From Desulfurococcales archaeon (lineage in GTDB: Archaea; Thermoproteota; Thermoprotei_A; Sulfolobales; Acidilobaceae), in the NCBI GenBank assembly GCA_015521095.1, contig WAOU01000032.1, positions 1 through 26,420 of the forward strand: a stretch of DNA of 26,420 bases, read 5' to 3'. Numbering within the stretch: position 1 is the stretch's first letter; each line of letters opens with the position of its first letter. Position numbers and translations under genes: made by a program. Below the pieces are notes generated by a model, which worked only from the letters and a program-made list of their open reading frames with translations, was not told the origin of the DNA and made no database searches. Positions 16,685 to 25,469 of this stretch are shown piece by piece.

Positions 16685-16836
16685 TATTTTCTTTATTAAC
16701 TGTATGATGCGGGATAATTTATAAGGTATTAAGTGGATATTATTGATATTATTTATTACATAGAAATATAAGAAAATATTTAAGATATTGCAACCTAGAA
16801 TATAACTGTTAAACTATACTAGGAGTGTGTATAAAT

Positions 16837-18675
16837 TTGGATAAGACAAAGATACTACAATTTGTCCTCATAGCACTCATAGTCATACAAGCAACTCAAA
16901 CTATACTAACTGAATCATTAATTAGTACTACATCAGTGATTACAGTGCCCGGAGATTATCCGTATATTAGCTGGGCGATCGCTAATGCAACCGACGGGGA
17001 TGTAATCTTAGTAGATGCCTGGAACTACGGAGGAGTCGAGCCATATCCCATTGAAATAAACAAATCAGTCATTATAAAGGGTGTAAATGGAACAGTAGAA
17101 ATCAAAAGTCTGCCGGACATAGATACACCGATAATAACTAGTTTTCTAGCCCCTAGAGCCACTCCACTACAGTTGCCAAACATAACGATCGAAAATATAA
17201 CCTTCAACATCACGACTCCGTTATACAACACAACAACATTCTTACTCCTTAATGGAATGGGATCATATGAGATATTACTAAAGAATGTTACAATGATAGG
17301 AAACCGTACCACACTTCCGAACCTTACTTATACATTGTACTTAACGAACGCACCCATGATATTTATAGATAGTCTAACAGATAGAATGCCTGGAGAAACA
17401 TATATACTATCATCTAATATAGTAAATATAAACAATGTAACAAGAATAAACACGAGCCAACTAATAGTAAATACATGCAATAAATTGTCAATAGAAAACT
17501 ACGAAAGCCATAACGAATCCCCATATTCAATATATGTACTCTTCACACCTCAAATATACTTCAATAATATAATGATAGTGAACGCAACAATACAGCCAAT
17601 ATATGATAGATTAATCTATATACTGATCGGAACGACGGATGACTACACCATCCAGCTATACAACATAACTATCTCAAACACTACAACAAACACCCTAAGA
17701 TCATCTCTACTATACATGTCGACCTCAAGCACCTTACCATCTTCAATAACAGTCATCCTAGATAATTACAGAGTTATCCAACAACCACTCGCTACAAAAC
17801 CAGTAGCACTATCAATGTACATGTATAATATGAATAATAATACACGATATCACATATCTAATGTAAGTATAGAAGGAGCATTCTATTGGCCATTCAATCT
17901 CTACAACACATACAACACAACAATCAAAAACATCACTGTAATCAGCTCACCAGGAGACATAATGTACAGTCCACCCATCTCCTATGCTGACAACATTGTA
18001 ATTGAAAACCCATACATTAAAGAAACAGGGATTAAAATACGTAATGCAAATAATGTAACGATAATAAATCCAGTCTTCATAAATGGATCGATGATACTCC
18101 AGGATTCAGACTTAGATATATGGTATCCTAAAACTACTCTATCTGGATTAATACCTCTAGTAGAAGGCTATAATTCGACATTTAGAGCATATGGCCTCAA
18201 ACCATCTGATATCTTAGAATTTAATATGTCGATAGGTAATGATGCTCTTAATACGTCTTACAAGATTTACCTGATTCCATTCGATGAGATACCAGTTAAA
18301 CCTCCAGCAACAGTAATTATATCACCATTAATGAAGATTGATACAAGTTATGAGTTCAATGTTACAATAAGCCTAAAATATAATGAAACCATACTGCAAG
18401 AGAAGGGTATTAAAGAGCACTTACTGGGAATCCTTAAACATAATGGAACAGCATGGCTAAAACCATCAATCACATACATGACAAAAGACCTTAACAATAA
18501 TACAATAGACTTTATACTAAAGAATGCTGGAGACCCTATAATTGTATTATACAGCTATCCGGTATCAATCGGCGGAGAGATAACGGAGACTACCAACGCG
18601 ACGAACATTCACCCGGTATTAATAACAACTATGATACTAATAGCAATCTACATGATTATAAGACGATCCCATTAG
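16837..18675 (+). CDS. Secreted, membrane-tethered parallel beta-helix protein
   Basis: I prefer TTG 16837, with AGGAG at 16821-16825 ahead; GTG 16825 in the same frame overlaps that site. About 612 residues. A signal peptide (ILQFVLIALIVIQA) is followed by VPGDYPYISWAIANATDGD, the opening typical of pectate-lyase-like or NosD-type beta-helices, then by many short repeats of the type NITIENITFNITT and NVTIINPVFINGS. About 470-580 looks like a beta-sandwich module. The C-terminus is one membrane helix (HPVLITTMILIAIYMII) with a basic end. Asn and Thr are extremely common and sequons are dense, which suggests heavy N-glycosylation. Likely role: surface carbohydrate binding or cleavage, or a structural surface component; no catalytic residues can be named. 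Confidence 0.8.
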   Translation: MDKTKILQFVLIALIVIQATQTILTESLISTTSVITVPGDYPYISWAIANATDGDVILVDAWNYGGVEPYPIEINKSVIIKGVNGTVEIKSLPDIDTPIITSFLAPRATPLQLPNITIENITFNITTPLYNTTTFLLLNGMGSYEILLKNVTMIGNRTTLPNLTYTLYLTNAPMIFIDSLTDRMPGETYILSSNIVNINNVTRINTSQLIVNTCNKLSIENYESHNESPYSIYVLFTPQIYFNNIMIVNATIQPIYDRLIYILIGTTDDYTIQLYNITISNTTTNTLRSSLLYMSTSSTLPSSITVILDNYRVIQQPLATKPVALSMYMYNMNNNTRYHISNVSIEGAFYWPFNLYNTYNTTIKNITVISSPGDIMYSPPISYADNIVIENPYIKETGIKIRNANNVTIINPVFINGSMILQDSDLDIWYPKTTLSGLIPLVEGYNSTFRAYGLKPSDILEFNMSIGNDALNTSYKIYLIPFDEIPVKPPATVIISPLMKIDTSYEFNVTISLKYNETILQEKGIKEHLLGILKHNGTAWLKPSITYMTKDLNNNTIDFILKNAGDPIIVLYSYPVSIGGEITETTNATNIHPVLITTMILIAIYMIIRRSH

Positions 18676-18723
18676 GGAATAATACTATACAAGCTAAATT
18701 TTTCCGATTTATCATGATATTGT

Positions 18724-19239
18724 CTATGGGCGATGTAACCTGTACTCGTAGTAATATAATATGCTAGAAGATATTATTATAATATGCATAATCGTGCAGT
18801 AAAAGCAAATTACGCTTAGTTTTACTTCTATGTAAACTAGATACGGTATGGCTAGTAGACCCACTAGGTACAATATGCCCAAAAGAATTTTCAGAATACC
18901 ATGATATATGAAATAATATAAAAGGAGAATTATTAAAATTGTTATAAAATAAATTGGTGCGAGCTCCGAGAAGTGTATTCCAGCGATACTTGATTCGGGT
19001 CTACCATATAAATAAGCACATTCTGATGTTTCCCCACCGGTCTCGATAGTGGGTAGGCCTCCAATACCATCTTGTTCCCCTGGTAGTGTTGATCCAGGGA
19101 ATGATGTTTCCTCATATGTTCCTGGGCAGTATCCTTCACCGGTTTTATAGATATAGAATGATTGGAGCGCCGAGCCTAACCCTATTACTGTTATTATGAT
19201 TAATATTATGATTATCGTTTTCCTGGTAAGCTTTCTCAT
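18724..19239 (-). CDS. VKOR-like disulfide bond-forming membrane protein
   Basis: 171 residues with four helices (about 8-28, 94-112, 114-136, 144-163). The quinone-side redox motif is ICFYCTIMH (C145, C148), and a second pair, C38 and C74, lies in the outer loop; SECAYLYGRPESSIAGI matches the family pattern C..(V/L)..S.....GI. Such enzymes oxidise thiol-disulfide carriers outside the cell and pass electrons to a quinone. The stretch between C38 and C74 is Gly/Glu/Thr/Pro-rich and 35 residues long, much longer than the roughly seven to eight usual in VKOR proteins. ATG 19239 has GGATGA upstream. It lies 163 bases downstream of the PotD-like gene on the same strand. Exported Cys-containing proteins in this window could be clients. 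Confidence 0.8.
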   Translation of the reverse strand: MRKLTRKTIIIILIIITVIGLGSALQSFYIYKTGEGYCPGTYEETSFPGSTLPGEQDGIGGLPTIETGGETSECAYLYGRPESSIAGIHFSELAPIYFITILIILLLYYFIYHGILKILLGILYLVGLLAIPYLVYIEVKLSVICFYCTIMHIIIISSSILYYYEYRLHRP

Positions 19240-19402
19240 GTCTAGTCATCCAATTTATATCTTGTATATCGTCTCGCGCAGGATATTTTTTATTGTGTAA
19301 AATGATAAATATGAGAATATTTATGAATCATTTTATTTAACAATAATAACGAGAAACGCATGCTAATAGTGCTAAGAGGTAATATTGAGGGAAAATAGTC
19401 CG

Positions 19403-20497
19403 TTATCCACCTAGCACGTGGAGTCTTATTGTTTCTACTTGTTGGCTCATTTCCTCGGTTAATACGGGGCTAGGAACGAGGTTAGTGTCGCTAGGCGGAT
19501 ATACTAGTGGGTTCTCAAGAATAGATAGTAGCTCGGAGTCATTGGTTTCCTCGGCATACTGCACTAGGAGGTCTTTCTTAACCGCGCTGGCATACCATAC
19601 ATATTTGACGTTCTTTGCTGCGATGTCTGGTCGGAGCAGATAGTTTATGAACGCATATGCTAGATCTGGGTGCGCCGAGTTCTTGGGTACCACTATATAG
19701 TCTACCCAGAAGAGGGCTCCATCCTTTGGATTAATGAACTGGACATTAGGGTTCTCCTCTTGTACCACTAGGACGTCTCCGCTCCATGCCTGAGCTAGGC
19801 ATACTTGCTCAGATTGTAGTGCCGGCATATACTGGCTTGCTCCATAGAATCCTACTAGGTAGGGCTTTATCTCGGATAATTTGGTTTCTACTTGAGAGAG
19901 TACGTTCTCGTTCCAGTTTTCAGGTTTTGAGGGATCATATCCTAAGGATAGCATCGTTGTCATTACTACTTCGGAGAACTCGCTCAAGAGGCTAACTTTC
20001 CCAGAGTAATTTGATAGATAGCTGGCGTTGTAGAATGTGCTCCATGTGTCTGGGGGATTGTCTACGCAGGTTGAGACGTACGCTATTCCAGTAGTGCCCC
20101 ACATGTATGGTACTGCGTATTCTTGGTTTGGATCTGCTGGGTGTGAGGCTATTGTTGGATCAAGATTAACTAGATTCGGTATTTTATCGTGGTCTAGGGG
20201 GAGGAGTAGCCCCATTTGTTTCGCCAGGCCGACGTAGCTGTGGGCTATAATCATTACGTCGTAGTCTCCTCCACCAGCCTTTAGTTTAGCCCAGGCTTCT
20301 TCCGCCGCTTCATATTCATCGTAGACTATTTTTACGCCGTATTCTTGTTCAAAGCCAGTTAGGACTTCTGGATCCATGTATTCGCTATAGTTCAATATTT
20401 TCAGCGTTGGTGTCTGCTCTTCTTCTCCCTTTAGGAAGTACAGTGCTCCCCCTATCACAATTATTGCTATTATTAGTATTGCGGCTATGTTTCTCAT
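19403..20497 (-). CDS. PotD/PotF-type ABC transporter solute-binding protein
   Basis: 364 residues from an ATG with AGGTGAT ahead. An N-terminal hydrophobic stretch (about 3-21) serves as signal or anchor; there is no lipobox cysteine. The mature part has the fold markers of spermidine/putrescine-type binding proteins: LKILNYSEYMDPEVLTGFEQEYGVKI at the start is given here only by its key parts (LNYSEYMDPE, FEQEYGVKI), then YDVMIIAHSYV, YAVPYMWGTTGIAY, LAQAWSGDVL and FWVDYIVVPKNSAHPDLAYAF-type segments. It would deliver a polyamine or similar solute to an ABC importer at the outer face of the membrane. No permease or ATPase gene lies next to it in the window; the VKOR-like gene follows. Confident in the family, not in the ligand. 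Confidence 0.9.
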   Translation of the reverse strand: MRNIAAILIIAIIVIGGALYFLKGEEEQTPTLKILNYSEYMDPEVLTGFEQEYGVKIVYDEYEAAEEAWAKLKAGGGDYDVMIIAHSYVGLAKQMGLLLPLDHDKIPNLVNLDPTIASHPADPNQEYAVPYMWGTTGIAYVSTCVDNPPDTWSTFYNASYLSNYSGKVSLLSEFSEVVMTTMLSLGYDPSKPENWNENVLSQVETKLSEIKPYLVGFYGASQYMPALQSEQVCLAQAWSGDVLVVQEENPNVQFINPKDGALFWVDYIVVPKNSAHPDLAYAFINYLLRPDIAAKNVKYVWYASAVKKDLLVQYAEETNDSELLSILENPLVYPPSDTNLVPSPVLTEEMSQQVETIRLHVLGG

Positions 20498-20515
20498 ATT
20501 GTATCACCTGTATTC

Positions 20516-20531
20516 ATCGAGTTTGCTCGAT
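20516..20531. promoter_or_regulatory. Perfect inverted repeat in the leader of the binding-protein gene
   Basis: ATCGAG (20516-20521), loop TTTG, CTCGAT (20526-20531). It lies between a TATA-like AT-rich stretch (about 20536-20546) and the ribosome site of the PotD-like gene, about where transcription should start, so it may be a repressor site or an RNA hairpin. Confidence 0.35.
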
Positions 20532-20594
20532 TATTCAAAAATATTGTGATTCCTAACATGGTGTGGTTTTCGTTTATACAGTTATCTTTGTTAT

Positions 20595-20603
20595 CGATAT
20601 ATA
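20595..20603 (+). promoter_or_regulatory. TATA box of the DUF169 operon
   Basis: CGATATATA lies about 55 bases before the GTG chosen at 20655; start of transcription is expected near 20628, leaving a short leader with GGTGG at 20643-20647. Confidence 0.4.
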
Positions 20604-20654
20604 GGAGAGTTATAGAATTATACTTGTTGAATAGTGTTTCTCGGTGGGATAACA

Positions 20655-21467
20655 GTGTCCCTAGATAAATTCAGAAAACTATCATACAGCCTCGTTTCTC
20701 TCCTCAAACTACGCACTCCACCTATAGCAATCCGTTTCCTAGACAAAGACCCCGACAAAACAGCTATACCAGGATTCAGACCATACAGAGACTTCCATAA
20801 GAGAATGGCTTTCTGCCAGGCAGCCGCTATAGCCAGATATTACAAGTGGCCCATCCTCATGGGCAAAGAAGACTTCTCTTGTCCAGGAGCACTAGTAGTA
20901 TTCGGACTAGTAGAGACCCCAACCTATTTCGAAGACGGAAGCATAAGCGAAGGCTTGTATACAAAGAACAAGGATCTAGGATCAAAACTAGACTCACACC
21001 TCGTAAAGCTCCCAGTCAACCAATACAAGGGCCTATCAATATTCTCCCTAGACCAACCAGTAGCAGAGCCACACGTAGTACTAGTCCATCTGACTCCAGG
21101 CCAATTATCAAGAGCAACAGTCGGATTCACCTACTTCACAGGAGAACCCCTAGAAATGAAAGCACTAGGAAAAGCAGGCTCCTGCGGAGGAGTAGCAAAA
21201 TCATTCAAAGAAAACAAACCAGTCGTAATCCTCCCAGGACTCGGAGACAGGACCCTAGCATGGACAATGGACGACGAAATGGCCCTAGCCTTTCCAGCCA
21301 TAATGCTAGAACAACTAATAGAAGCACTAAAGAAACAAGAGGAAACCCAAGTACTAACATATCCTCCGAAACCATACCTATTCTACGAGTTCAAGTTCAA
21401 GAACATACCAATCATCGGAAAATACTACGACAAATTCCTCAAAGAGGTGCATAACAATGAAAAGTGA
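20655..21467 (+). CDS. DUF169 family protein
   Basis: About 270 residues from GTG 20655, seven bases after GGTGG; GTG 20634 would place that site inside the gene. The start MSLDKFRKLSYSLVSLLKLRT followed by PPIAIRFL is the usual beginning of DUF169 proteins (key parts: LxxLLKLRTPPIAI). Conserved cysteines are C54 (MAFCQAAAIAR), C76 (EDFSCPGA) and C177 (AGSCGGVAKSF), consistent with a metal, cluster or thiol site, as in the family, whose function is not established. First gene of a four-gene operon: its last 11 bases overlap the next gene. Cytoplasmic, no membrane helix. The company of another Cys-rich protein and a disulfide reductase suggests a redox role (inference). Confidence 0.85.
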   Translation: MSLDKFRKLSYSLVSLLKLRTPPIAIRFLDKDPDKTAIPGFRPYRDFHKRMAFCQAAAIARYYKWPILMGKEDFSCPGALVVFGLVETPTYFEDGSISEGLYTKNKDLGSKLDSHLVKLPVNQYKGLSIFSLDQPVAEPHVVLVHLTPGQLSRATVGFTYFTGEPLEMKALGKAGSCGGVAKSFKENKPVVILPGLGDRTLAWTMDDEMALAFPAIMLEQLIEALKKQEETQVLTYPPKPYLFYEFKFKNIPIIGKYYDKFLKEVHNNEK

Positions 21468-21981
21468 TCTCCTAGAAGAAACAATTCAAAAGACAAAAGA
21501 CGAGGCTGCACAAAACCTCCTCAAAACATGGAACTGCGCCTACAGTCCATTCACAGCACTAGCCAATACCCTAGCACTAAATCTCACAGAAGAGATGAAA
21601 GGAGCAAGCATAGGATTCGCAGGAGGAATAAGCGGTAACAGACATCTCTGCGGAGCACTATGGGCAGCCGTCGCAGCCGTTGGCGCATATGCACGCAAAA
21701 GAATGAGTAATATGGGTAAAGCTGTCAATGCCGAAGGACCAGAGTTTATACAAGCGAGCCAGATAATACATGATCTAGCCAGCAAAGTCTACAAGAGATT
21801 CGTTGAGGAATGGGGAAGTCCAAACTGCGGAGATCTCAATCCTAGATTCGAGTTCCACGAGGAAGAACAGCAGAAAAAGTGTCGAGCAATAGTTAGAAAA
21901 TCAGTAGAAATCGCTCTAAGGATCCTCCACGAGCGGTACGGAGACGAGATCCTCCAAAACAAGGGTAGAAGGGGTGTCTAG
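21457..21981 (+). CDS. C_GCAxxG_C_C family redox-type protein
   Basis: 174 residues; start ATG 21457 lies inside the end of the previous gene, with GAGGTG at 21444-21449. Cysteines at 27 (WNCAYS), 65 (HLCGALWA), 124 (GSPNCGDL) and 142 (KKCRAI) follow the C..GCAxxG_C_C family spacing, and a Gly-rich stretch FAGGISGNRHLCG precedes the second. The family is thought, from its conserved cysteines, to be redox-active or cluster-binding; no reaction is established. The usual GCA of the first motif is NCA here. It is cytoplasmic. Two bases separate it from the flavin disulfide reductase gene, which makes that enzyme the obvious electron partner (inference). Confidence 0.85.
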   Translation: MKSDLLEETIQKTKDEAAQNLLKTWNCAYSPFTALANTLALNLTEEMKGASIGFAGGISGNRHLCGALWAAVAAVGAYARKRMSNMGKAVNAEGPEFIQASQIIHDLASKVYKRFVEEWGSPNCGDLNPRFEFHEEEQQKKCRAIVRKSVEIALRILHERYGDEILQNKGRRGV

Positions 21982-21983
21982 CC

Positions 21984-23372
21984 GTGACTGACGAGCAAAA
22001 AGACAAATACGACGTTATAGTGATAGGCTCCGGTATAGCAGGTGCAGCCACGGCGATAAAAAGCGCAGACGAGGGACTCAAAGTACTCATCGTAGAGAAG
22101 AACAAGCTAGGAGGTACATGCGTAAATGTAGGATGCGTCCCCACAAAATACCTCCTGCGGATAAGCGAACACTACAAGGACACACTGGATATGTCGAACC
22201 AAGGACTCCTAACCCCTAGCCCAGAAACCTCTATCCCAAAGATAATGGCCAAGAAGCGAGAACTCATTGAACAAGTCATATGGTGGTACAGGGACTACGT
22301 GTTCCCCAGCTACGGGATAGAAGTATTAGAAGGCCATGCAAGGATAACATCACCAAAAACAATCAAAGTTAATGGAACAAGAATCGACGCAACCAAAGCC
22401 ATAGTCATAGCAACAGGTAGTAGGCCAAGCATACCGCCTATTCCTGGACTAAAAGAATCCTTGGAGGATGGATGTACTATAACAAGTAATGAAGCACTAT
22501 CCCTAGAGACGCCTCCCAACAGCCTACTGATCATAGGAGCTGGCCCAGTAGGACTCGAGTTAGCAACAATATGGCACGGCTTCGGCTCCGATATAACCAT
22601 AATAGAACAAATGGACACGATACTCCCAGGACTTGACAGAGACATAACCCGGGCACTTCACGAGATACTCCTCTCAAAAGGCTACAATATTCATACAAGT
22701 ACGCGAGTCGTGAAGATAGAAGGATGCAAGGCCCTCCTCAGCAACGGAGAAACGGTTGAAGCCGACAAGATACTAGTAGCAACAGGTAGAAAACCTAACA
22801 CAACAGGCCTGGGCCTAGAAGAGCAAGGTATCGAATTAGGAAGAAACGGTGAGATACTCGTAAACAAGCGTATGCAGACAAGTATTTCATCCATATATGC
22901 AGTAGGAGATGTAACAGGTCCACCGCTCATAGCATCGAAAGCCAAACTCCAAGGCTTCGTAGCAGCCTCAAACATAGCAGGGAAACACCTAGAATATAGT
23001 CCAGGAATAATGCCCTTCGCAGTATTCACTGATCCAGAGCTTGCAACCGTAGGAGTCTCAGCATACAAGGGAGATGCACGCTATATAGTCAAGCGGTATC
23101 CTGCCGCGGTAAACTATAGGGCAATAGTCTATGAGAGGCCACATGGCATAGTAAAAGTAGTCATAGACAAGGAGACTGGGAAGCTAGCAGGCTTCCACAT
23201 GGTCGGACTAAACGCGAGCGAAGCAGTCAACGCCGCTGCAACGGCTATCATGAAGGGTCTAACTCTCCAGGAAGCACTCATGGCAGCCTATACTCATCCA
23301 GTAATGAGCGAGCTCCTTCTTGATGCGATGCATCTCATCGAGGGATACAACGCCTATCTACCCAAGAGGTGA
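21984..23372 (+). CDS. FAD-dependent pyridine nucleotide-disulfide oxidoreductase (dihydrolipoamide dehydrogenase/MerA-like)
   Basis: 462 residues from GTG 21984, two bases after the previous stop. The FAD-binding motif GSGIAG is at 15-20, the redox disulfide is in GGTCVNVGCVPTK (C46, C51), the NAD(P)H-binding motif GAGPVGLE lies near 180, the second FAD motif is YAVGDVTG, and the C-terminal dimer domain ends with THPVMSE, whose H438-P439 and E443 are the catalytic acid-base group. All parts of an active class I disulfide reductase are therefore present. It lacks the N-terminal metal-binding domain and the C-terminal vicinal cysteines of mercuric reductase. No 2-oxoacid dehydrogenase or glycine-cleavage gene is nearby, so lipoamide is not the obvious substrate; a protein or small-molecule disulfide made by the operon is more likely. 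Confidence 0.88.
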   Translation: MTDEQKDKYDVIVIGSGIAGAATAIKSADEGLKVLIVEKNKLGGTCVNVGCVPTKYLLRISEHYKDTLDMSNQGLLTPSPETSIPKIMAKKRELIEQVIWWYRDYVFPSYGIEVLEGHARITSPKTIKVNGTRIDATKAIVIATGSRPSIPPIPGLKESLEDGCTITSNEALSLETPPNSLLIIGAGPVGLELATIWHGFGSDITIIEQMDTILPGLDRDITRALHEILLSKGYNIHTSTRVVKIEGCKALLSNGETVEADKILVATGRKPNTTGLGLEEQGIELGRNGEILVNKRMQTSISSIYAVGDVTGPPLIASKAKLQGFVAASNIAGKHLEYSPGIMPFAVFTDPELATVGVSAYKGDARYIVKRYPAAVNYRAIVYERPHGIVKVVIDKETGKLAGFHMVGLNASEAVNAAATAIMKGLTLQEALMAAYTHPVMSELLLDAMHLIEGYNAYLPKR

Positions 23373-23379
23373 ATCCATA

Positions 23380-25092
23380 ATGGCCTCAATGAAACAATTA
23401 GAAGGACTACCATATGATCCAGGGAACCCGCCATGGATAAAGAGCTACGATCCATGGGTTCCCCCAAGAGTAGAGGTACCAGACGAACTACTCCACGAAA
23501 TGCTGGCCAACACAGCGGTCAAGTACCCTGACGCGGCCGCGGTTACATACTATGGTGAAACAATAAGATACAGGAGACTCTACAACGAAACACTACGAGT
23601 AGCACAAGGCCTAGCAGAACAAGGAGTACGCCAAGGCGACTGCGTAGCACTAGTAATGGCCAATACACCACACTACATAACCATAGCCTACGGAGCAATG
23701 CTCCTAGGAGCCAGAGCCTGTCTCTTTAACCCACTATGGAGCGCGTTCCAAATAGAAGAAAACGCTAGAAAACTAGGCGCGAAACTTATTGTCATTAACG
23801 ACGTGGTTCAGGCACGGGTAGGTTTAGACCCGGAAAAGTACACTCTTGTCCTAGCAAACATAGATGACTATGGAGGATTCAGATGGAAACTAATGATAAA
23901 AACCGCGAGAATCCTAGGAAAACTTCCAAAAATACAACACCGAAACAAACACATACACTACAAGCAACTACTCGAGAATCCTCCAATACAAGAAGCCTAC
24001 CGTGGAGACCCTAAGAAAACAGTGGCCGCAATGCTTTTCACGGGAGGAACAACAGGGGTACCAAAAGCAGTAATGCTCTCCCACAAAAACATACGAGCCA
24101 ACATACTATACCAACGAATATGGTTCAACAGGAAAGAAGCACACGACAGAGTCCTAGGACTCCTACCATTCTTCCACGCATACGGTTTCGGCAGTATACT
24201 AGGCCTAAGCATAAACATAGCAGCAAACCTAATACTCATGATACGATTCGATCCACACAAACTAGTAGACACGATCATAAAGCACAAGATAAATCTTGTA
24301 CCAGCAGCGCCCACAATCTACCTATCACTCCTAAGAACTGTCCCAGAGAAAAAACTTAGAAGAATCCGTGGAGTCTCAGAGATATGCTTCAGTGGAGCAG
24401 CACCTCTCCCCGTAGAGGTTATCAGGCGATGGGAAGAGGTAACCGGTTGCAGAATCGTGGAAGGATACGGCCTCACCGAAACTAGCCCGGTAGCCGCGGC
24501 GAACCCTATCAAGGGCAAGCGCAAGCACGGAAGCATCGGACTCCCAATGCCCAATACACTACTCTCAACAGCTGATCCAATCGAGCCAGTCATGGTCGAT
24601 GGAACAGGTGAGATAGTCATAAGCGGAGAACAAGTAATGCTTGGCTACTATGGGCTCGAAGAGGAGAACAAGAGAGCATTCTTTGAGTGCTGTGGACGCA
24701 GATGGCTCAGAACAGGAGACATAGGATACATGGATGAAGAAGGATACTTTTTCATAGTTGATAGGAAAAAAGACGTAATCAAATACAAGGGACACAGCAT
24801 CTACCCTAGACCGATAGAAGAAACACTCTATGAGCATCCATGTGTGGCGGAGGCCGCTGTTATAGGTGTACCTGCTCCTGAAGTAGGCGAGAACATCAAA
24901 GCATTCATAGCACTAAAACCAGAATGTCGAGGAAGGATCACTCCGGAGGAACTGAAAGAGTGGGCGAAACAGCGACTAGGACTGCTCGAATATCCTAGGA
25001 TAATAGAGTTCCGCGACGAGCTTCCCAAGAGCTTGGCTGGCAAAATACTTAGGAGGGTTCTTCGGGAAGAGGAGCTAAAGAAAAGGCAATAA
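23380..25092 (+). CDS. Long-chain fatty-acid-CoA ligase-like acyl-CoA synthetase (AMP-forming)
   Basis: I chose ATG 23380, seven bases after GAGGTGA (23366-23372); the frame opens earlier but only within the preceding gene. 570 residues. Motifs of the adenylate-forming family: FTGGTTGVPK (220-229), LPFFHAYGFG (262-271), SGAAPLP (338-344), YGLTETSP (363-370), LRTGDIGYMDEEGY, the hinge DRKKDVIKYKG, and the catalytic lysine in SLAGKILRR (K555). The LPFFHAYG and IYPRPIEE segments fit the FadD-type long-chain branch. It converts a fatty or other carboxylic acid into its CoA thioester. Last gene of the operon with the DUF169, four-Cys and disulfide reductase genes; no acyl-CoA dehydrogenase or thiolase is present in the window, so ordinary beta-oxidation is not indicated here. 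Confidence 0.9.
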   Translation: MASMKQLEGLPYDPGNPPWIKSYDPWVPPRVEVPDELLHEMLANTAVKYPDAAAVTYYGETIRYRRLYNETLRVAQGLAEQGVRQGDCVALVMANTPHYITIAYGAMLLGARACLFNPLWSAFQIEENARKLGAKLIVINDVVQARVGLDPEKYTLVLANIDDYGGFRWKLMIKTARILGKLPKIQHRNKHIHYKQLLENPPIQEAYRGDPKKTVAAMLFTGGTTGVPKAVMLSHKNIRANILYQRIWFNRKEAHDRVLGLLPFFHAYGFGSILGLSINIAANLILMIRFDPHKLVDTIIKHKINLVPAAPTIYLSLLRTVPEKKLRRIRGVSEICFSGAAPLPVEVIRRWEEVTGCRIVEGYGLTETSPVAAANPIKGKRKHGSIGLPMPNTLLSTADPIEPVMVDGTGEIVISGEQVMLGYYGLEEENKRAFFECCGRRWLRTGDIGYMDEEGYFFIVDRKKDVIKYKGHSIYPRPIEETLYEHPCVAEAAVIGVPAPEVGENIKAFIALKPECRGRITPEELKEWAKQRLGLLEYPRIIEFRDELPKSLAGKILRRVLREEELKKRQ

Positions 25093-25120
25093 TGATACAT
25101 CTCGATAAAGTTCTAGTATT

Positions 25121-25387
25121 TTATTTAGGCGACAGGGATATGGAGCGTAATCTATCAGGAGATATGGGCTGTTTACTATCTTTTTCCGCTACAATAATTT
25201 TTCCTATGGGTTTTGCTTCCTGGTCATATGCGTAAAGTTCATGGTCTTTTTCGTCTATGTGTATGTGTTTTCCAGTACAGTAGGGATACAGGTCTGTTAG
25301 ACCGCACATGCACACGTTGAGTATTTCCCCGTTGGGTCCTTCTATTAGTTTGGGTTTATTCTCTTTGAAGACTATTATTCTGGGCAT
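25121..25387 (-). CDS. CDGSH-type iron-sulfur protein
   Basis: 88 residues from an ATG with AGGTGA seven bases ahead. The cluster site is CMCGLTDLYPYCTGKH: C26, C28, C37 and H41 give the three-Cys one-His ligation of a [2Fe-2S] cluster, matching C-x-C-x2-(S/T)-x3-P-x-C-x-G-x-H. The usual Asp after the third cysteine is Thr here, and the residue before His is Lys. It has a single motif and no membrane anchor, so it is a soluble archaeal member of the family, with a probable role in cluster or electron transfer. It lies 82 bases downstream of the DPSL gene on the same strand and may share its transcript; both would then respond to iron or oxidants. Confidence 0.88.
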   Translation of the reverse strand: MPRIIVFKENKPKLIEGPNGEILNVCMCGLTDLYPYCTGKHIHIDEKDHELYAYDQEAKPIGKIIVAEKDSKQPISPDRLRSISLSPK

Positions 25388-25469
25388 GGAATAGTCACCT
25401 GTATGAGGCTCCTTATTTGTTCATCTGACAAGGGAATATGGGAAAAAGCTGGTTTGGGTATGTGATCGT

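Noticed and set aside
20846..21454. Open frame of 202 codons on the plus strand, Arg/Ser/Pro-rich
   Set aside because: It lies wholly inside the DUF169 gene in another frame, has no family resemblance, and its composition is that expected of a shifted frame.
21984..23372. Mercuric reductase identity for the flavin disulfide reductase
   Set aside because: The protein has no N-terminal metal-binding domain and no C-terminal vicinal cysteines, both expected of, or needed by, most mercuric reductases.
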